A stretch of DNA of 64,000 bases from Gaiellasilicea sp963784895 (GCA_963784895.1 CAWATM010000003.1:1-64000); one strand, 5' to 3'. Counted from the first letter of the stretch, positions 11,007 to 19,199 are shown. The notes: generated from the sequence alone by a model not told the origin. Program-made: numbers and translations.

Positions 11007-12811
11007 AGCACGTCCAGAATCCCGAGCGGCCGCCGAAATGGCGCCACCAGGTAGACGCCGGCGGCCTTCTCCCGCGCCTCCTCGATCAGCTCGCGCGCGA
11101 GTTCCTTGCCGGTCGCGGCGGCGTCCGCGCCTGCCGCGCTCAGGCGCTCCTGCACCGGATCGGGAACGACGATCCCCGGCACTTCGTTGTGGATCCGCAC
11201 CGCCAGCTGCAGGCTCGGCATCGGCCAGACGCCGACGAGCAGCGGGATCGGCGAGCGCCCGCCGTAGTGGGCGAGGAACGAGTCGAGGTAGGCGAGGTCG
11301 AAGAGGATCTGCGTCATCGCGAACTGGGCGCCCGCCTCGAGCTTGCGCTCGAAGCGCTCCAACTCGAGCTCGAGGTCGTCGGCGGACGGGTTGACCGCGA
11401 CGCCGACGAAGAACGAGGTCGGCGCGTCGATGCCGCGGCCGTGGTAGTCCTCGCCGCGGTTCAGGTTCGCGATCAGCCGCGTCAGCCCGATCGCATCCAC
11501 CTCGTAGACGCCGCGCGCGCCCGGGTAGTCGCCTTCCTCGGGCGGATCGCCGGTGACCGCGAGGATGTTGTGCACGCCCTCGGCGTGCGCGCCGAGCAGG
11601 AGCGACTCGAGGCCGGCGACGGACATGTCCCGAGTCGTCAGGTGGGGAATCGTCTCGATTCCGCACGCGCGCTCGATTGCCACCGAGGCCATCACCCCGC
11701 TCATGCGGGCGCGTGCGCGCGGGTTGTCGTTGACGTCGACGAAGTGCGCCTTGCCGGACTGCTTCAACTCGCGACCGGCCTCGACCAGGGCGCCGTTGTT
11801 CGCGCCGAGCGGCGGATCGAGCTGAACCGAGACGACGAACTCGTTGGCGCGCAGCATCCGCGCCAGCCCCGTCTCCTCCGGTGCCGCCTCCGCCGCCTCG
11901 GCGAGCTCGCGCTCGCGGACGACGAGCGGCGCGGCCGGGGCGCGACCCTCGTCGATCGCGCTGCGGATCGCCTCGATCTGCGCCGGCGTCGTCCCGCAGC
12001 AACCGCCGATGATCCCGGCGCCGAGCCGGCGAGCCTGGGCCGCAAACTCGGCGAAGTAATCGGGTGTCGCGTGCGGGAAGACGACGCGGTGGCCGGCGAG
12101 ACTCGCGAGGCCGACGTTCGGGAGCGCCGCGAGGACGAGCCCATCGCGCTGCATCGAGGCGAGCGCGTTCAACGCCGCGGCAGGCCCGGCGCTGTGGTTC
12201 GCCCCGGCGGCCGCGACGTCGAGCTCCGCCAGGCGCTCGGCCGCGGTCTCTGCCGAGACGCCGCCGAGCGTCTGGCCGTCGGCGTCGAAGGTCATCAGCG
12301 CGACGACCGGCAGCGACGAGACACCTCGGACGGCCTCGATCGCGGCGGCGAGCTCGTCGAGGTCGAAGAACGTCTCGAGCATGAGCAGGTCGACGCCGCG
12401 GCCCTCGAGGATCTGCGCCTGCTCGCTGAAGAGCTGACTCTGCTCCGCGGGGTCGAACCGCTCGACGTCGCCGATCGGCCCGATCGAGCCGGCGATGTAG
12501 ACGTCCGCGCCCGAGACCTCCCGTGCCTCCCGTGCGAGGCGCACCGCGGTCGAGTTGATCCGCTCGAACTCGTCCTCGAGGTAGTGGCCGGCGAGCTTGC
12601 GCCGGTTGGCGCCGAAGGTGTTCGTCTCGATCAGCTCTGCGCCGGCGCGAATGAAACTCGCGTGCAGTGCGACGACGCTCTCGGGCGCACGCAGGTTCGC
12701 CTCCTCCGGGCAGCGCAGCCGCGGCACGGCCCCGGAGATGAGCGCGCCCATGCCGCCGTCCGCGACGATCGGCGGCCCCGAGCGGAGGCGTTCCTCGAAT
12801 CGGCTCGACAT
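11003..12811 (-). CDS. Bifunctional homocysteine S-methyltransferase / methylenetetrahydrofolate reductase
   Basis: 602 residues. Residues 1-300 are a homocysteine S-methyltransferase domain: 'VADGGMGALIS' near 16, 'ETNTFGANR' near 62, and 'GGCCGTTP' at 269-276 giving two zinc Cys. Residues about 320-590 are a MetF-type reductase ('TIPHLTTRDMS' type core, 'AVTGDPPEEGDYPGARGVYE'). The fusion occurs in Bacillus YitJ and other bacteria, and makes methyl-THF and methionine from homocysteine. Oddity: the first zinc ligand, normally Cys in GxNC, is His206 here ('GANHSAGP'). It is monocistronic as far as visible. Confidence 0.88.
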   Translation of the reverse strand: MSSRFEERLRSGPPIVADGGMGALISGAVPRLRCPEEANLRAPESVVALHASFIRAGAELIETNTFGANRRKLAGHYLEDEFERINSTAVRLAREAREVSGADVYIAGSIGPIGDVERFDPAEQSQLFSEQAQILEGRGVDLLMLETFFDLDELAAAIEAVRGVSSLPVVALMTFDADGQTLGGVSAETAAERLAELDVAAAGANHSAGPAAALNALASMQRDGLVLAALPNVGLASLAGHRVVFPHATPDYFAEFAAQARRLGAGIIGGCCGTTPAQIEAIRSAIDEGRAPAAPLVVRERELAEAAEAAPEETGLARMLRANEFVVSVQLDPPLGANNGALVEAGRELKQSGKAHFVDVNDNPRARARMSGVMASVAIERACGIETIPHLTTRDMSVAGLESLLLGAHAEGVHNILAVTGDPPEEGDYPGARGVYEVDAIGLTRLIANLNRGEDYHGRGIDAPTSFFVGVAVNPSADDLELELERFERKLEAGAQFAMTQILFDLAYLDSFLAHYGGRSPIPLLVGVWPMPSLQLAVRIHNEVPGIVVPDPVQERLSAAGADAAATGKELARELIEEAREKAAGVYLVAPFRRPLGILDVL

Positions 12812-12828
12812 CGGGCAAGCCTAGATGT

Positions 12829-12842
12829 GGCCGGATCCGGCC
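12829..12842. repeat. 14-bp perfect palindrome upstream of the methionine gene
   Basis: GGCCGGATCCGGCC lies about 18 bases upstream of the ATG of the methyltransferase/reductase gene, followed at once by a second CGGATC. Its position suits an operator or a 5'-leader hairpin; no known regulator motif is recognised. Confidence 0.35.
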
Positions 12843-13019
12843 GGATCGCGAAGCGGCACATCAGCCTGCCGCCGACTGAAGTAGTGAAGAGCGGTCGTCA
12901 ACCCCGAACGAGGGACGAGTCAACTCCGGAAGGGTGATTCCAGGGTCCGGGGCGCCGGCGCATACTCCGCACATCTTCTGAGCGCACTGATGTGGCGAGT
13001 GCAGATCAGAGGGCAGACC

Positions 13020-13333
13020 GGCTTCCGACCAATGGAAGCCATGAGGAGGGCGCCTGGCGGCGGCGCCCTCTCTCCCACAAGAGGAAGCCCCCTGGCGGCG
13101 GGGGGCTTCTTCGCTGTTCTGCTGGCGCAAGACGCAGGATCCGCGGGAGCGGATCCTGCGTCGCGCGAAGACCCTAAAGGAGGCCGCTCGCGGCCTCTTC
13201 GCACACTCAAGCTGGGCTCGCCCGATGCCGATACGGAAGACGGCTCTCCGCGTCCGAGGGACTGACGGCAATCATCCTGCGGCGAGGTGAGTTCGAGACG
13301 GCGGGCCCCCCGGCCCGTCGTTTCTTTCGTTCT
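13020..13333 (+). ncRNA. Candidate structured RNA: array of five perfect hairpins and a terminator
   Basis: The 520-base gap 12812-13331 has no convincing gene. Five perfect stems follow each other: 13020-13040 (7 bp), 13046-13070 (9 bp, loop TGGCGGC), 13084-13109 (9 bp, loop TGGCGGCG), 13131-13162 (14 bp, tetraloop GGGA) and 13180-13197 (8 bp). The second and third share their loop sequence but not their stem sequence. A sixth hairpin with a T-rich tail (13299-13333) terminates plus-strand transcription. Since no gene reads into this terminator from the left on the plus strand, a plus-strand RNA is inferred. Promoter not identified. Alternatives: tandem terminators or a dispersed palindromic repeat cluster. 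Confidence 0.45.
13299..13333 (+). terminator. Rho-independent terminator
   Basis: A 9-bp GC-rich stem (13299-13307 with 13312-13320, one G-T pair), CCCC loop and the tail TTTCTTTCGTTCT on the plus strand. It abuts the stop of the convergent SDR gene. Confidence 0.7.
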
Positions 13334-14114
13334 ACGACCCGTCGTCGTGGACGACGCGGCCCTCCATCCCGCCGGCGATCGTCACCACCTGACCGGTGAC
13401 GTGGCCGGAGAGCTCGTCGGAGGCGAGCACGACGACCTGTCGCGCGACGTCCTCCGGCTGGGCGACCTTGCGCAGCGCCATCGTCCGCGAGACGCGGCGA
13501 ATGGCGGCGGGGTCGACATGGCCGCGCGTCATCGGGCTCTCGGTCCAGCCGGGGGCGACCGCGTTCACGCGCGCGGACGGCGCGACCCTGACGATCTCGT
13601 TCTTGAGGCTGAGCAGCAGGCCGCCGAGGACGGCCGACTTCGCGGCGGCGTAGTCGGCGTGCCCGGCCTCGCCGACCAGGCCGGCTGTCGAGCCGACGAG
13701 CACGAGCGAGCCGTGGCCGTTTCGCTCCACCTCGCGCAGAAAGCCGCGGGCGGTGAGAAAGGCGGTCGTCAGATTCTGGCGCAGCGTGTGCTCCCAGCGC
13801 TCGAGCGAGAGTGTCCAGACGGGCACGTCCTCGGAGGGCCAGACGCCTGCGACCGCCGCGCAGATGTCGATCCGGCCGAGCGCGGAGCGCGCCTCCTCGA
13901 AGAGGCGGTCGACCTCGAGCTCGTCGGTCAGGTCGGCCTGCAGCGCGGGGGCACCGTCGAGCGAAACGGCCACCTCACGGGCCCGCTCCCCGCCGCGATG
14001 GTAGTGGACGACGACGCGCGCCCCTTCTGCCGCGAACGCGCGCGCGCACGCGGCGCCGATGCCGCCGGACGCACCGGTCACGAGTACGCCCCGTCCGGAG
14101 AGGCCGGTCTCCAC
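13332..14114 (-). CDS. Short-chain dehydrogenase/reductase (SDR)
   Basis: 260 residues of classical SDR type. The cofactor motif 'TGASGGIG' is at 13-20, and the catalytic residues are Ser142, Tyr155 and Lys159 ('GSTAGLV...DYAAAKS'), with 'VNAVAPGWTESPM' after them. Closest in style to FabG-like 3-oxoacyl-ACP or sugar reductases; the substrate is unknown. 'HYHRGGERA' at the end of the second strand suggests NADPH. The start is taken as GTG 14114, which gives the glycine-rich loop the usual distance from the N terminus. It is divergent from the LysE-type gene only 24 bases away, so promoters must overlap. Confidence 0.85.
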   Translation of the reverse strand: METGLSGRGVLVTGASGGIGAACARAFAAEGARVVVHYHRGGERAREVAVSLDGAPALQADLTDELEVDRLFEEARSALGRIDICAAVAGVWPSEDVPVWTLSLERWEHTLRQNLTTAFLTARGFLREVERNGHGSLVLVGSTAGLVGEAGHADYAAAKSAVLGGLLLSLKNEIVRVAPSARVNAVAPGWTESPMTRGHVDPAAIRRVSRTMALRKVAQPEDVARQVVVLASDELSGHVTGQVVTIAGGMEGRVVHDDGS

Positions 14115-14138
14115 GAATGCAAGCGTATGCTCTCGGGC

Positions 14139-14744
14139 ATGGCCGAGCTGGCCGGCTTCATCGTCGTTGCCGCCTTCGTCATCTGCACCCCCGGTCAGGA
14201 CACGGCCCTGACGATCCGCAACGCTCTCGCCGGCGGACGTCGAAGCGGCGTCGCCACCGCATGCGGTGTCGCGTTCGGGCAGGCGCTCTGGACCGTCGCG
14301 GCTGCGGCCGGCGTCGTGGCGGTCCTGCAGGCCTCGCAGCCGGCCTTCACGGCGCTCCGGCTCGCCGGCGCCGCGTACATCGTCTATCTCGGCCTGCAGT
14401 CGCTCGTCGTCGCCGCGAGACGGGAGCGGCCGCAGCAGCGCGCCGTCGCGAGGTCGACGCCCGGCGGCTCGCTCCGCCAGGGACTCGTCAGCAACCTCGC
14501 CAATCCGAAGATGGTCGTCTTCTTCACCAGTCTGCTGCCGCAGTTCGGCGACGCGTTCCCGACCCTGCTCGGGCTCGGGCTGCTCTTCTCGCTGCTCACC
14601 GCCGTCTGGCTCGCGGGCTACGCGGTCGCGGCGGCACGCGCGCGGCGGCTGCTGGCCCGCGAGCGCGTCGGCCGCGCGTTCGAGGCGGTCACAGGCGTCG
14701 TCCTCGTCGCGCTCGGACTGCGCGTTGCGGCGGCGCGGGGTTAG
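14139..14744 (+). CDS. LysE/RhtB-family amino-acid exporter
   Basis: 201 residues with six hydrophobic helices in the LysE arrangement. The family motif 'CTPGQDTALTIRNALAGGRR' is near residue 16 (usual form PGP), and 'GLVSNLANPKMVVFFTSLLP' near 120 is typical of RhtB/LysE proteins. It exports an amino acid or derivative; the substrate cannot be told. ATG 14127 is an alternative start four codons earlier. The structured element at 14751-14916 follows seven bases after its stop. Confidence 0.85.
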   Translation: MAELAGFIVVAAFVICTPGQDTALTIRNALAGGRRSGVATACGVAFGQALWTVAAAAGVVAVLQASQPAFTALRLAGAAYIVYLGLQSLVVAARRERPQQRAVARSTPGGSLRQGLVSNLANPKMVVFFTSLLPQFGDAFPTLLGLGLLFSLLTAVWLAGYAVAAARARRLLARERVGRAFEAVTGVVLVALGLRVAAARG

Positions 14745-14750
14745 CCTCTT

Positions 14751-14916
14751 TGGAGCTCCTAACACATCGACGGACTGAGTCGCCCGGCCGCGCTGAACGG
14801 CGCGATGCGGCGTCCTCAGTCGCGCCCATAGCAGCGGCTATGGGCACTCCCTGCGTCCTTGCCTCGCACCGCCCAGCGCACCCGGGCGACGAGCCGCAGA
14901 TGTGTTAGAAGCTCCA
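14751..14916 (+). repeat. Structured palindromic element, copy A
   Basis: A 166-base imperfect palindrome that folds on itself along its whole length. Outer arms TGGAGCTCCTAACACATC and its complement (ending 14916) have one mismatch; middle arms are GTCGCCCGG/CCGGGCGAC-like; the apical stem is CCCATAGC with GCTATGGG. The core shared with copies B and C is GCGTCCTCAGTCGCG on the 5' side (14810) and CTCCCTGCGTCCTTGC on the 3' side. GCGTCCT therefore occurs twice as a direct repeat, 43 bases apart. The ATG of the M55 peptidase lies two bases beyond the outer arm. Confidence 0.8.
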
Positions 14917-14918
14917 CC

Positions 14919-15734
14919 ATGCGCGTGCACGTCATCAGCGACATGGAGGGCGTCTCCGGGATCGTCAAGCCGGAGCAGACGAGCGGTGGCGATCCGATGT
15001 ACGAGGAGGGCCGCAAGCTCTACACCGAGGAGATCAACGCGGCCGTGCGCGGTGCGAAGGCGGGCGGCGCGACCGAGATCGTCGTGATGGACTGCCACGG
15101 CGCCGGCGGCGGCTGGACGTTCAACTCGCTCGTGCCGGAACTGCTGCACGAGGACTGCGAGTGGGTCGTGCAGGAGGAGTGGACGGGCTACACGGAGCTG
15201 CTCGAGGAGGGCTGCGACGCGGCGCTCTTCGTCGGCATGCACGCGATGGCCGGGACGCAGGACGGAAACATGAACCACACCGTCTCCGGACGCGACTACC
15301 AGCGGCTCTGGTTCAACGGCACCGAGGTGGGCGAGACGGGGATCAACGCCGCGCTCTGCGGCACCTGGGGCTGCCCGGTCCTGCTCGTCACCGGCGACGA
15401 AGCCTCCTGTCGGGAGGGGAAGGCACTGCTCGGCGACGGCCTGACCACCGTCGCGGTCAAGCGCGCATTCGGCTCCGGCGCGGCGCGGATGCTGCCGCCC
15501 GTGCGGGCACGGAAGCTGATCGAGGCGGGCGCGAAGCAGGCGCTCGCCGACCTGAAGGCCGTGCCGCCCTACGACCCCGGCAGCCCCTGCGAGATCAAGG
15601 TCGAGTTCAAGCGCACGCAGCCGGCCGACCGGCTTCGCTTCCACCCCGGCGTCGAGCGGCTCGACGGACGGACGATCCGCGTCGAGGCCGACACGTGGTG
15701 GGAGGCCTGGAAGCTCTTCTTCTTCGAGACCTAG
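14919..15734 (+). CDS. M55-family D-aminopeptidase (DppA-like)
   Basis: 271 residues. The zinc-site motif 'SDMEGVSG' places Asp8 and Glu10 as in DppA, with further candidate ligands His60 ('MDCHGAGG') and a His near 108 ('VGMHAMAGT'). 'NHTVSG' near 119 is also typical. Family members release N-terminal D-amino acids from short peptides and are usually next to peptide transporters. Here it follows a LysE-type exporter, and the start codon sits against the structured element copy A, with no obvious Shine-Dalgarno sequence outside it. That element may therefore control its translation. Confidence 0.85.
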   Translation: MRVHVISDMEGVSGIVKPEQTSGGDPMYEEGRKLYTEEINAAVRGAKAGGATEIVVMDCHGAGGGWTFNSLVPELLHEDCEWVVQEEWTGYTELLEEGCDAALFVGMHAMAGTQDGNMNHTVSGRDYQRLWFNGTEVGETGINAALCGTWGCPVLLVTGDEASCREGKALLGDGLTTVAVKRAFGSGAARMLPPVRARKLIEAGAKQALADLKAVPPYDPGSPCEIKVEFKRTQPADRLRFHPGVERLDGRTIRVEADTWWEAWKLFFFET

Positions 15735-15784
15735 GCGCCCGGCCGGGCTGCGCCTCCCGGTCAGGAACGGCTCGGGAGCCTAGG
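15730..15784. terminator. Bidirectional terminator between convergent genes
   Basis: CCTAGGC (15730-15736) and GCCTAGG (15778-15784) form an inverted repeat that contains the TAG stops of both convergent genes. An inner GC-rich stem lies around 15735-15755. No clear T tract is present, so the call is tentative. Confidence 0.4.
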
Positions 15785-16355
15785 CTGCTTCGGAGGGCTG
15801 CACGATCCCGAGCTCCTCGACGAGCGTGAAGAAGGCGCGCGCGAACGGCGACCCGTCCGTCCTCGTCCGCACGAATGCCCAGTCGATCTGCTCGCGCAGG
15901 GAGCGGGCGAGCTCGAGCACCGAGGAGAGATCCGGCTCCTGCTCGCTCAGCGCGAGCAGCTTCGTCGAGAGGACGTCGCCGAGCGAGGCGACCTGCAGCC
16001 GCTGCGCAGCCACCTCGATCTCCTCGGCGCGCGCGAAGTAGCCGTCGTCGACGTCGCCTCCCATCGGGCTGAAGATCAGGTCGATCAGGGTCTCGCCGTC
16101 CCACGCCTTCAACAGCCATTGCTCGGGCGGGCGCTCCGCCTTCATCCCGGCGCCGACGAGCGCCTCCAGCGCACGCTCGGCGTCCTCGGGGCGCACGAAG
16201 AAGTCGACGTCGTGCTCGGTCGGCGGGCCGCCGCGTGCCCAGGCCGCCAGCCCGCCGCCGAGCAGCGACGCGACGTCGGCGTCGCGCAGCGCCGCGGCGG
16301 CGTGCTTCATCGACTCGATCAGCTCGGGGAAGTTCTCGGACGGGGTGTACGCCAT
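15780..16355 (-). CDS. Nucleotidyltransferase-fold protein
   Basis: 191 residues. 'LLGGGLAAWARGGPPTEHDV' followed by 'DFFV' (residues about 31-54) is the GG...(T)-x-D-x-D pattern of minimal nucleotidyltransferases (MNT/AbiEii-like fold). A downstream 'DLIFSPMGGDVDDGYFARA' is usual in this group. Such proteins transfer nucleotides to RNA or proteins or act as toxins or antitoxins; no partner toxin is adjacent, so the role is open. It is convergent with the M55 peptidase and divergent from the phosphoesterase. Confidence 0.6.
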   Translation of the reverse strand: MAYTPSENFPELIESMKHAAAALRDADVASLLGGGLAAWARGGPPTEHDVDFFVRPEDAERALEALVGAGMKAERPPEQWLLKAWDGETLIDLIFSPMGGDVDDGYFARAEEIEVAAQRLQVASLGDVLSTKLLALSEQEPDLSSVLELARSLREQIDWAFVRTRTDGSPFARAFFTLVEELGIVQPSEAA

Positions 16356-16418
16356 CGTCCGGCCGCTCTACCCGTTGTTCCCGTTTGCGAAAGCTGCCGT
16401 GCGTGATGATGGCGCTCG

Positions 16419-17135
16419 ATGACGGAGACGATCCGTGTTGCCGCAGCCGGAGACATCCACTGCGCCGAGCCCCTGCGCGAGCGGATCGCGCGCGCGTTCG
16501 CCGACCTGCGGGGCACGGTCGACGTCGTCCTCCTCGCCGGCGATCTGACGACGCACGGCGAGCCGGAGGAGGCACTGGTGCTCGCGGACGCGTGCCGGCC
16601 GCTCGAGCTGCCCGTCTACGCCGTGCTCGGCAACCACGACTTCCACGCGAACCGGTGCGACGAGGTGATCTCGGTGCTCGAGGAGGCTGGTATCCGAGTG
16701 CTGCAGCGTGGGTATGCGGTCCACGAGGTCGGCAGTCTGGAGCTCGGGATCGTCGGCGCCAAGGGCTTCGTCGGAGGCTTCCCCGGTGCGGAGCTGCCCG
16801 ACTTCGGCGAGCCGCTGCTGCGGGAGGTGTACGCCGAGACGACGCGGGAGGTGGAGGCGATCGAGGCCGGGCTCGAGCAGGTGTCTGGCTGCCACCGCCG
16901 CGTCGTGCTGCTCCACTACGCGCCGATCCCGGAGACGCTCGTCGGCGAGCCCGAGACGATCTGGGCCTTCCTCGGCTCCTCCCGGCTCGGCGCGCCGATC
17001 GGCGCGCACCGGCCCGACCTCGTCCTGCACGGCCACGCTCACCGCGGCTCGCCGGCAGGCCAGCTCGGGCCCGTCCCGGTGCGAAACGTCGCCGTGCACG
17101 TGCTCGGCAAGGACTTCGAGCTCTTCGAGCTCTGA
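16419..17135 (+). CDS. Calcineurin-like metallophosphoesterase
   Basis: 238 residues with the five metallophosphoesterase blocks in order: 'AAGDIHCAE' (near 9), 'LLAGDLTTHGE' (near 38), 'LGNHDFH' (near 70), 'LLHYAPIPE' (near 164) and 'LHGHAHRGS' (near 203). These supply the Asp, His and Asn ligands of a two-metal centre. The substrate may be a nucleotide, a phospholipid or a cyclic nucleotide; the sequence does not decide. The gene ends 58 bases before a strong promoter serving the bicupin/Liv block. Confidence 0.85.
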   Translation: MTETIRVAAAGDIHCAEPLRERIARAFADLRGTVDVVLLAGDLTTHGEPEEALVLADACRPLELPVYAVLGNHDFHANRCDEVISVLEEAGIRVLQRGYAVHEVGSLELGIVGAKGFVGGFPGAELPDFGEPLLREVYAETTREVEAIEAGLEQVSGCHRRVVLLHYAPIPETLVGEPETIWAFLGSSRLGAPIGAHRPDLVLHGHAHRGSPAGQLGPVPVRNVAVHVLGKDFELFEL

Positions 17136-17193
17136 ACTGACCGACCTAAGCTCGCGACGTCGCCGACTCTTGCCAGTGCGATTTTCGGGCCGT

Positions 17194-17222
17194 TTGACAT
17201 GACACGGGCGAGCAGGTGTGAT
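17194..17222 (+). promoter_or_regulatory. Sigma-70 type promoter, probably giving a leaderless mRNA
   Basis: TTGACA at 17194-17199, a 17-base spacer, then TGTGAT at 17217-17222. The ATG of the bicupin gene is at 17230, seven bases after the -10 box, which is where transcription would begin. The first six spacer bases (TGACAC) and the -10 region with the following T are the same as in the promoter at 19171-19199. Confidence 0.7.
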
Positions 17223-17229
17223 TCCGCGG

Positions 17230-17967
17230 ATGCCGCACACGTTCGTCGTCGCCGAGGGGGACGTCGCCGGCAGCCGGACCGAGGGGGACACCGCTCTCGA
17301 GAAGGTCGTCATGGGCGCTCACACCGGCTCGCAGCTGCTCGAGCAGCACGTCACGCGCTACGCGCCGGGCCGCTCGCTGCCGCGGCGGGTAGACGGGCGC
17401 GACGAGCTTCTCTACGTCGTCTCGGGCGCGGGGATCTTCGAGCTCGAGGGCGAGCCCTACGAGCTCGAGCCGGACACGGCTGCCTACGTCCGCTCCGGCG
17501 AGACGTATGCGATCGACCACGAGGGCCCGGACGAGCTGCTGATCGTCTCGACGACGGTTCCGGTCGAGCAGGTCTACCGCCCGCCGCGCGAGGTGGTCGT
17601 CCGTTTCGACGATCAGCCGGAGCTGCGCGCCGACGCCAAGCGCACGTTCCGCTACCTCGTCAACCAGGACGCGGGCTGCATGGACGCGACCCAGTTCGTC
17701 GGGATCGTCGAGCCCTGCCGCGCACCGGACCACAGCCACTCCTACGACGAGGTCGGCTACATCGTCGAAGGAGAGGGCTTCGCCCACATCGGCGCCGAGT
17801 CGATCCCGCTCAAACCCGGCTCCTGCTTTCACCTGCCGCCCGAGCAGGTGCACTGCATCGAGAACACGGGACCCGGCGTGATGCGCATCCTCGGCGTCTT
17901 CCACCCGTCGGGCGACCCGGCGTCGCGCGCCTACGAGGACGACTCGGAGCTGCTCTCTGCGTCGTAG
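17230..17967 (+). CDS. Bicupin-domain protein (ureidoglycine aminohydrolase-like fold)
   Basis: 245 residues with two cupin barrels. The first lies around residues 40-110 ('DELLYVVSGAGIFELEGEPY'), without an obvious metal triad. The second, around 150-230, has 'HSHSYDEVGYIVEGEGFAHI' and 'LPPEQVHCIENTG', giving His, His, Glu and His as metal ligands. This two-barrel form is seen in (S)-ureidoglycine aminohydrolases, quercetinase-like dioxygenases and KduI-like isomerases; the sequence alone does not decide. The start at ATG 17230 leaves no leader. The binding-protein gene that follows overlaps its end, so it may handle the transported compound. Confidence 0.65.
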   Translation: MPHTFVVAEGDVAGSRTEGDTALEKVVMGAHTGSQLLEQHVTRYAPGRSLPRRVDGRDELLYVVSGAGIFELEGEPYELEPDTAAYVRSGETYAIDHEGPDELLIVSTTVPVEQVYRPPREVVVRFDDQPELRADAKRTFRYLVNQDAGCMDATQFVGIVEPCRAPDHSHSYDEVGYIVEGEGFAHIGAESIPLKPGSCFHLPPEQVHCIENTGPGVMRILGVFHPSGDPASRAYEDDSELLSAS

Positions 17968-19084
17968 GGAGGCTGGGGCTGGGGTCGTCGCGCTGCTCGC
18001 CGGCACGGCGCTCGCGCTCGGCGCCACGGTCGCTCCGGCCGCGCGCGAGGGGCCTGCGGCTGCGTGCGACCGGCCGAGGATCGGCTTCATGGGGCCGCTC
18101 ACCGGCGACGCGGCCTTCGTCGGCAAGGAGCAACTCGGCTTCGCGAGGTACGCGATCCGGAAGCTCGCCGGCGGGCAGATCCGCCTCGATGCGGCCGACA
18201 CGCGGCTCGACCCGAGGCGCGCCGCGACCGTCGGCGCGGGCTTCCAGCGGGACGCGCGCGTGCTCGCGGTCGTCGGCCCGGCCTCGAATCGGGAGGTGCT
18301 CGCCGTCGCGCCGATCTTCACGCGGGCCCCGCGGCTCGTGTTCGTCTCCGCCTCGGCGCTGAACAGGTCACTGACGAACGGCTCGATCCCGACCTTCTTC
18401 CGCGTCGTCCCGAACGATGACGCGCAGGCCCCGTCGACCGTCAGATACATCCGCCGGAGCCTGAAGGCGACGCACGTCGCGATCGTGGACGACCAGACGT
18501 CGTACTCGAAGCAGCTGGCGAGCGGCGTGCAGGCGGGCCTGAGGGCCGCCGGCGTCGAGGTGACGCGCAGCTCGGTCAACCAGAAGGTGACCGACTTCTC
18601 GGCGCTCGTCGCCTCGATCGGCGACGAGGTCGACGTCGTCTACCTGCCCTGGCAGATCGCGGCCAACGGCCAGATCTTCGGTCAGCAGCTGAAGGCCCAG
18701 GGCAAGCAGACCGTCATCTTCGGCGGTGACGGACTCGACTCCGGCGACTTCAAGGTCCCCGGCTCGTTCGTCGCCGCGTTCGCGCCCGACGTGCGCGGCG
18801 TCAAAGGGAATGCGACCTTCGTCGGCGGGTACGGCGCCCCGTTCGTCTCCAACTTCGGGCCGCCGGCCTACGTGGCCACGCAAGCGGCGATCCTGGCGAT
18901 CCAGAAGGCGTGCGCGGACGGCGAAGCGACACGCACAGAAGTCCTCGGCGAGATGCGGGCGACGCGGATCCCGAGCATCGTCCTCGGCGGCGACCTGCGC
19001 TTCACCGCCCGCGGCGACCGGAAGGACGCCAGGTTCTCGGTCTTCAGGCTCGGGGCCGGCGGCAAGAAGACGCTGGCCGGCTAG
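17957..19084 (+). CDS. livK: Branched-chain amino-acid type ABC transporter substrate-binding protein (first)
   Basis: About 375 residues of the LivK/Leu-Ile-Val-binding class. The mature domain begins near 'CDRPRIGFMGPLTGDAAFVG' (about residue 36) and ends 'SVFRLGAGGKKTLAG'. A signal peptide fits only if translation starts at CTG 17957, which gives L/M-RRR, a hydrophobic core 'VVALLAGTALALGATVAPA', and a Cys. No ATG, GTG or TTG exists in frame that would include it; the first ATG (18089) would remove the signal. GGAG lies seven bases before the CTG. It overlaps the bicupin gene by 11 bases. Whether the start is really CTG needs proof. Confidence 0.75.
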   Translation: MRRREAGAGVVALLAGTALALGATVAPAAREGPAAACDRPRIGFMGPLTGDAAFVGKEQLGFARYAIRKLAGGQIRLDAADTRLDPRRAATVGAGFQRDARVLAVVGPASNREVLAVAPIFTRAPRLVFVSASALNRSLTNGSIPTFFRVVPNDDAQAPSTVRYIRRSLKATHVAIVDDQTSYSKQLASGVQAGLRAAGVEVTRSSVNQKVTDFSALVASIGDEVDVVYLPWQIAANGQIFGQQLKAQGKQTVIFGGDGLDSGDFKVPGSFVAAFAPDVRGVKGNATFVGGYGAPFVSNFGPPAYVATQAAILAIQKACADGEATRTEVLGEMRATRIPSIVLGGDLRFTARGDRKDARFSVFRLGAGGKKTLAG

Positions 19085-19170
19085 AGAAACCTGCGTCAGG
19101 CTGAGTCAACTTGCTGACTTTCACGCCGTGCCGACGTCTACAGGGAGGACGGTGCGACAGCCGGGGTCTG

Positions 19171-19199
19171 TTGACATGACACACGCAACGCTGTGTGAT
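19171..19199 (+). promoter_or_regulatory. Sigma-70 type promoter for the second binding protein
   Basis: TTGACA (19171-19176), 17-base spacer and TGTGAT (19194-19199). Shared with the upstream promoter at 17194: the -35, the first six spacer bases TGACAC, and TGTGATT. The predicted start near 19206 leaves a leader of about 88 bases before ATG 19294. Confidence 0.7.

Noticed and set aside
9785..12937. Very long Arg-rich frames (about 1000 codons) on both strands
   Set aside because: They are shadow frames of the MarP-like and methyltransferase/reductase genes, caused by the high GC content. The products are repetitive Arg/Ala/Asp without domains.
12812..13000. SAM, SAH or cobalamin riboswitch ahead of the methionine gene
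   Set aside because: I found none of the conserved motifs of the classes I know in the minus-strand leader; only a palindrome is clear.
13046..13109. Possible CRISPR from the two hairpins with a shared TGGCGGC loop
   Set aside because: Only two short units with different stems, no spacers of equal length and no cas genes in the window.
12920..13265. Short frames (91-96 codons) on both strands within the hairpin array
   Set aside because: Product composition follows the palindromes, no ribosome site, no recognisable family; the structure explains the region better.
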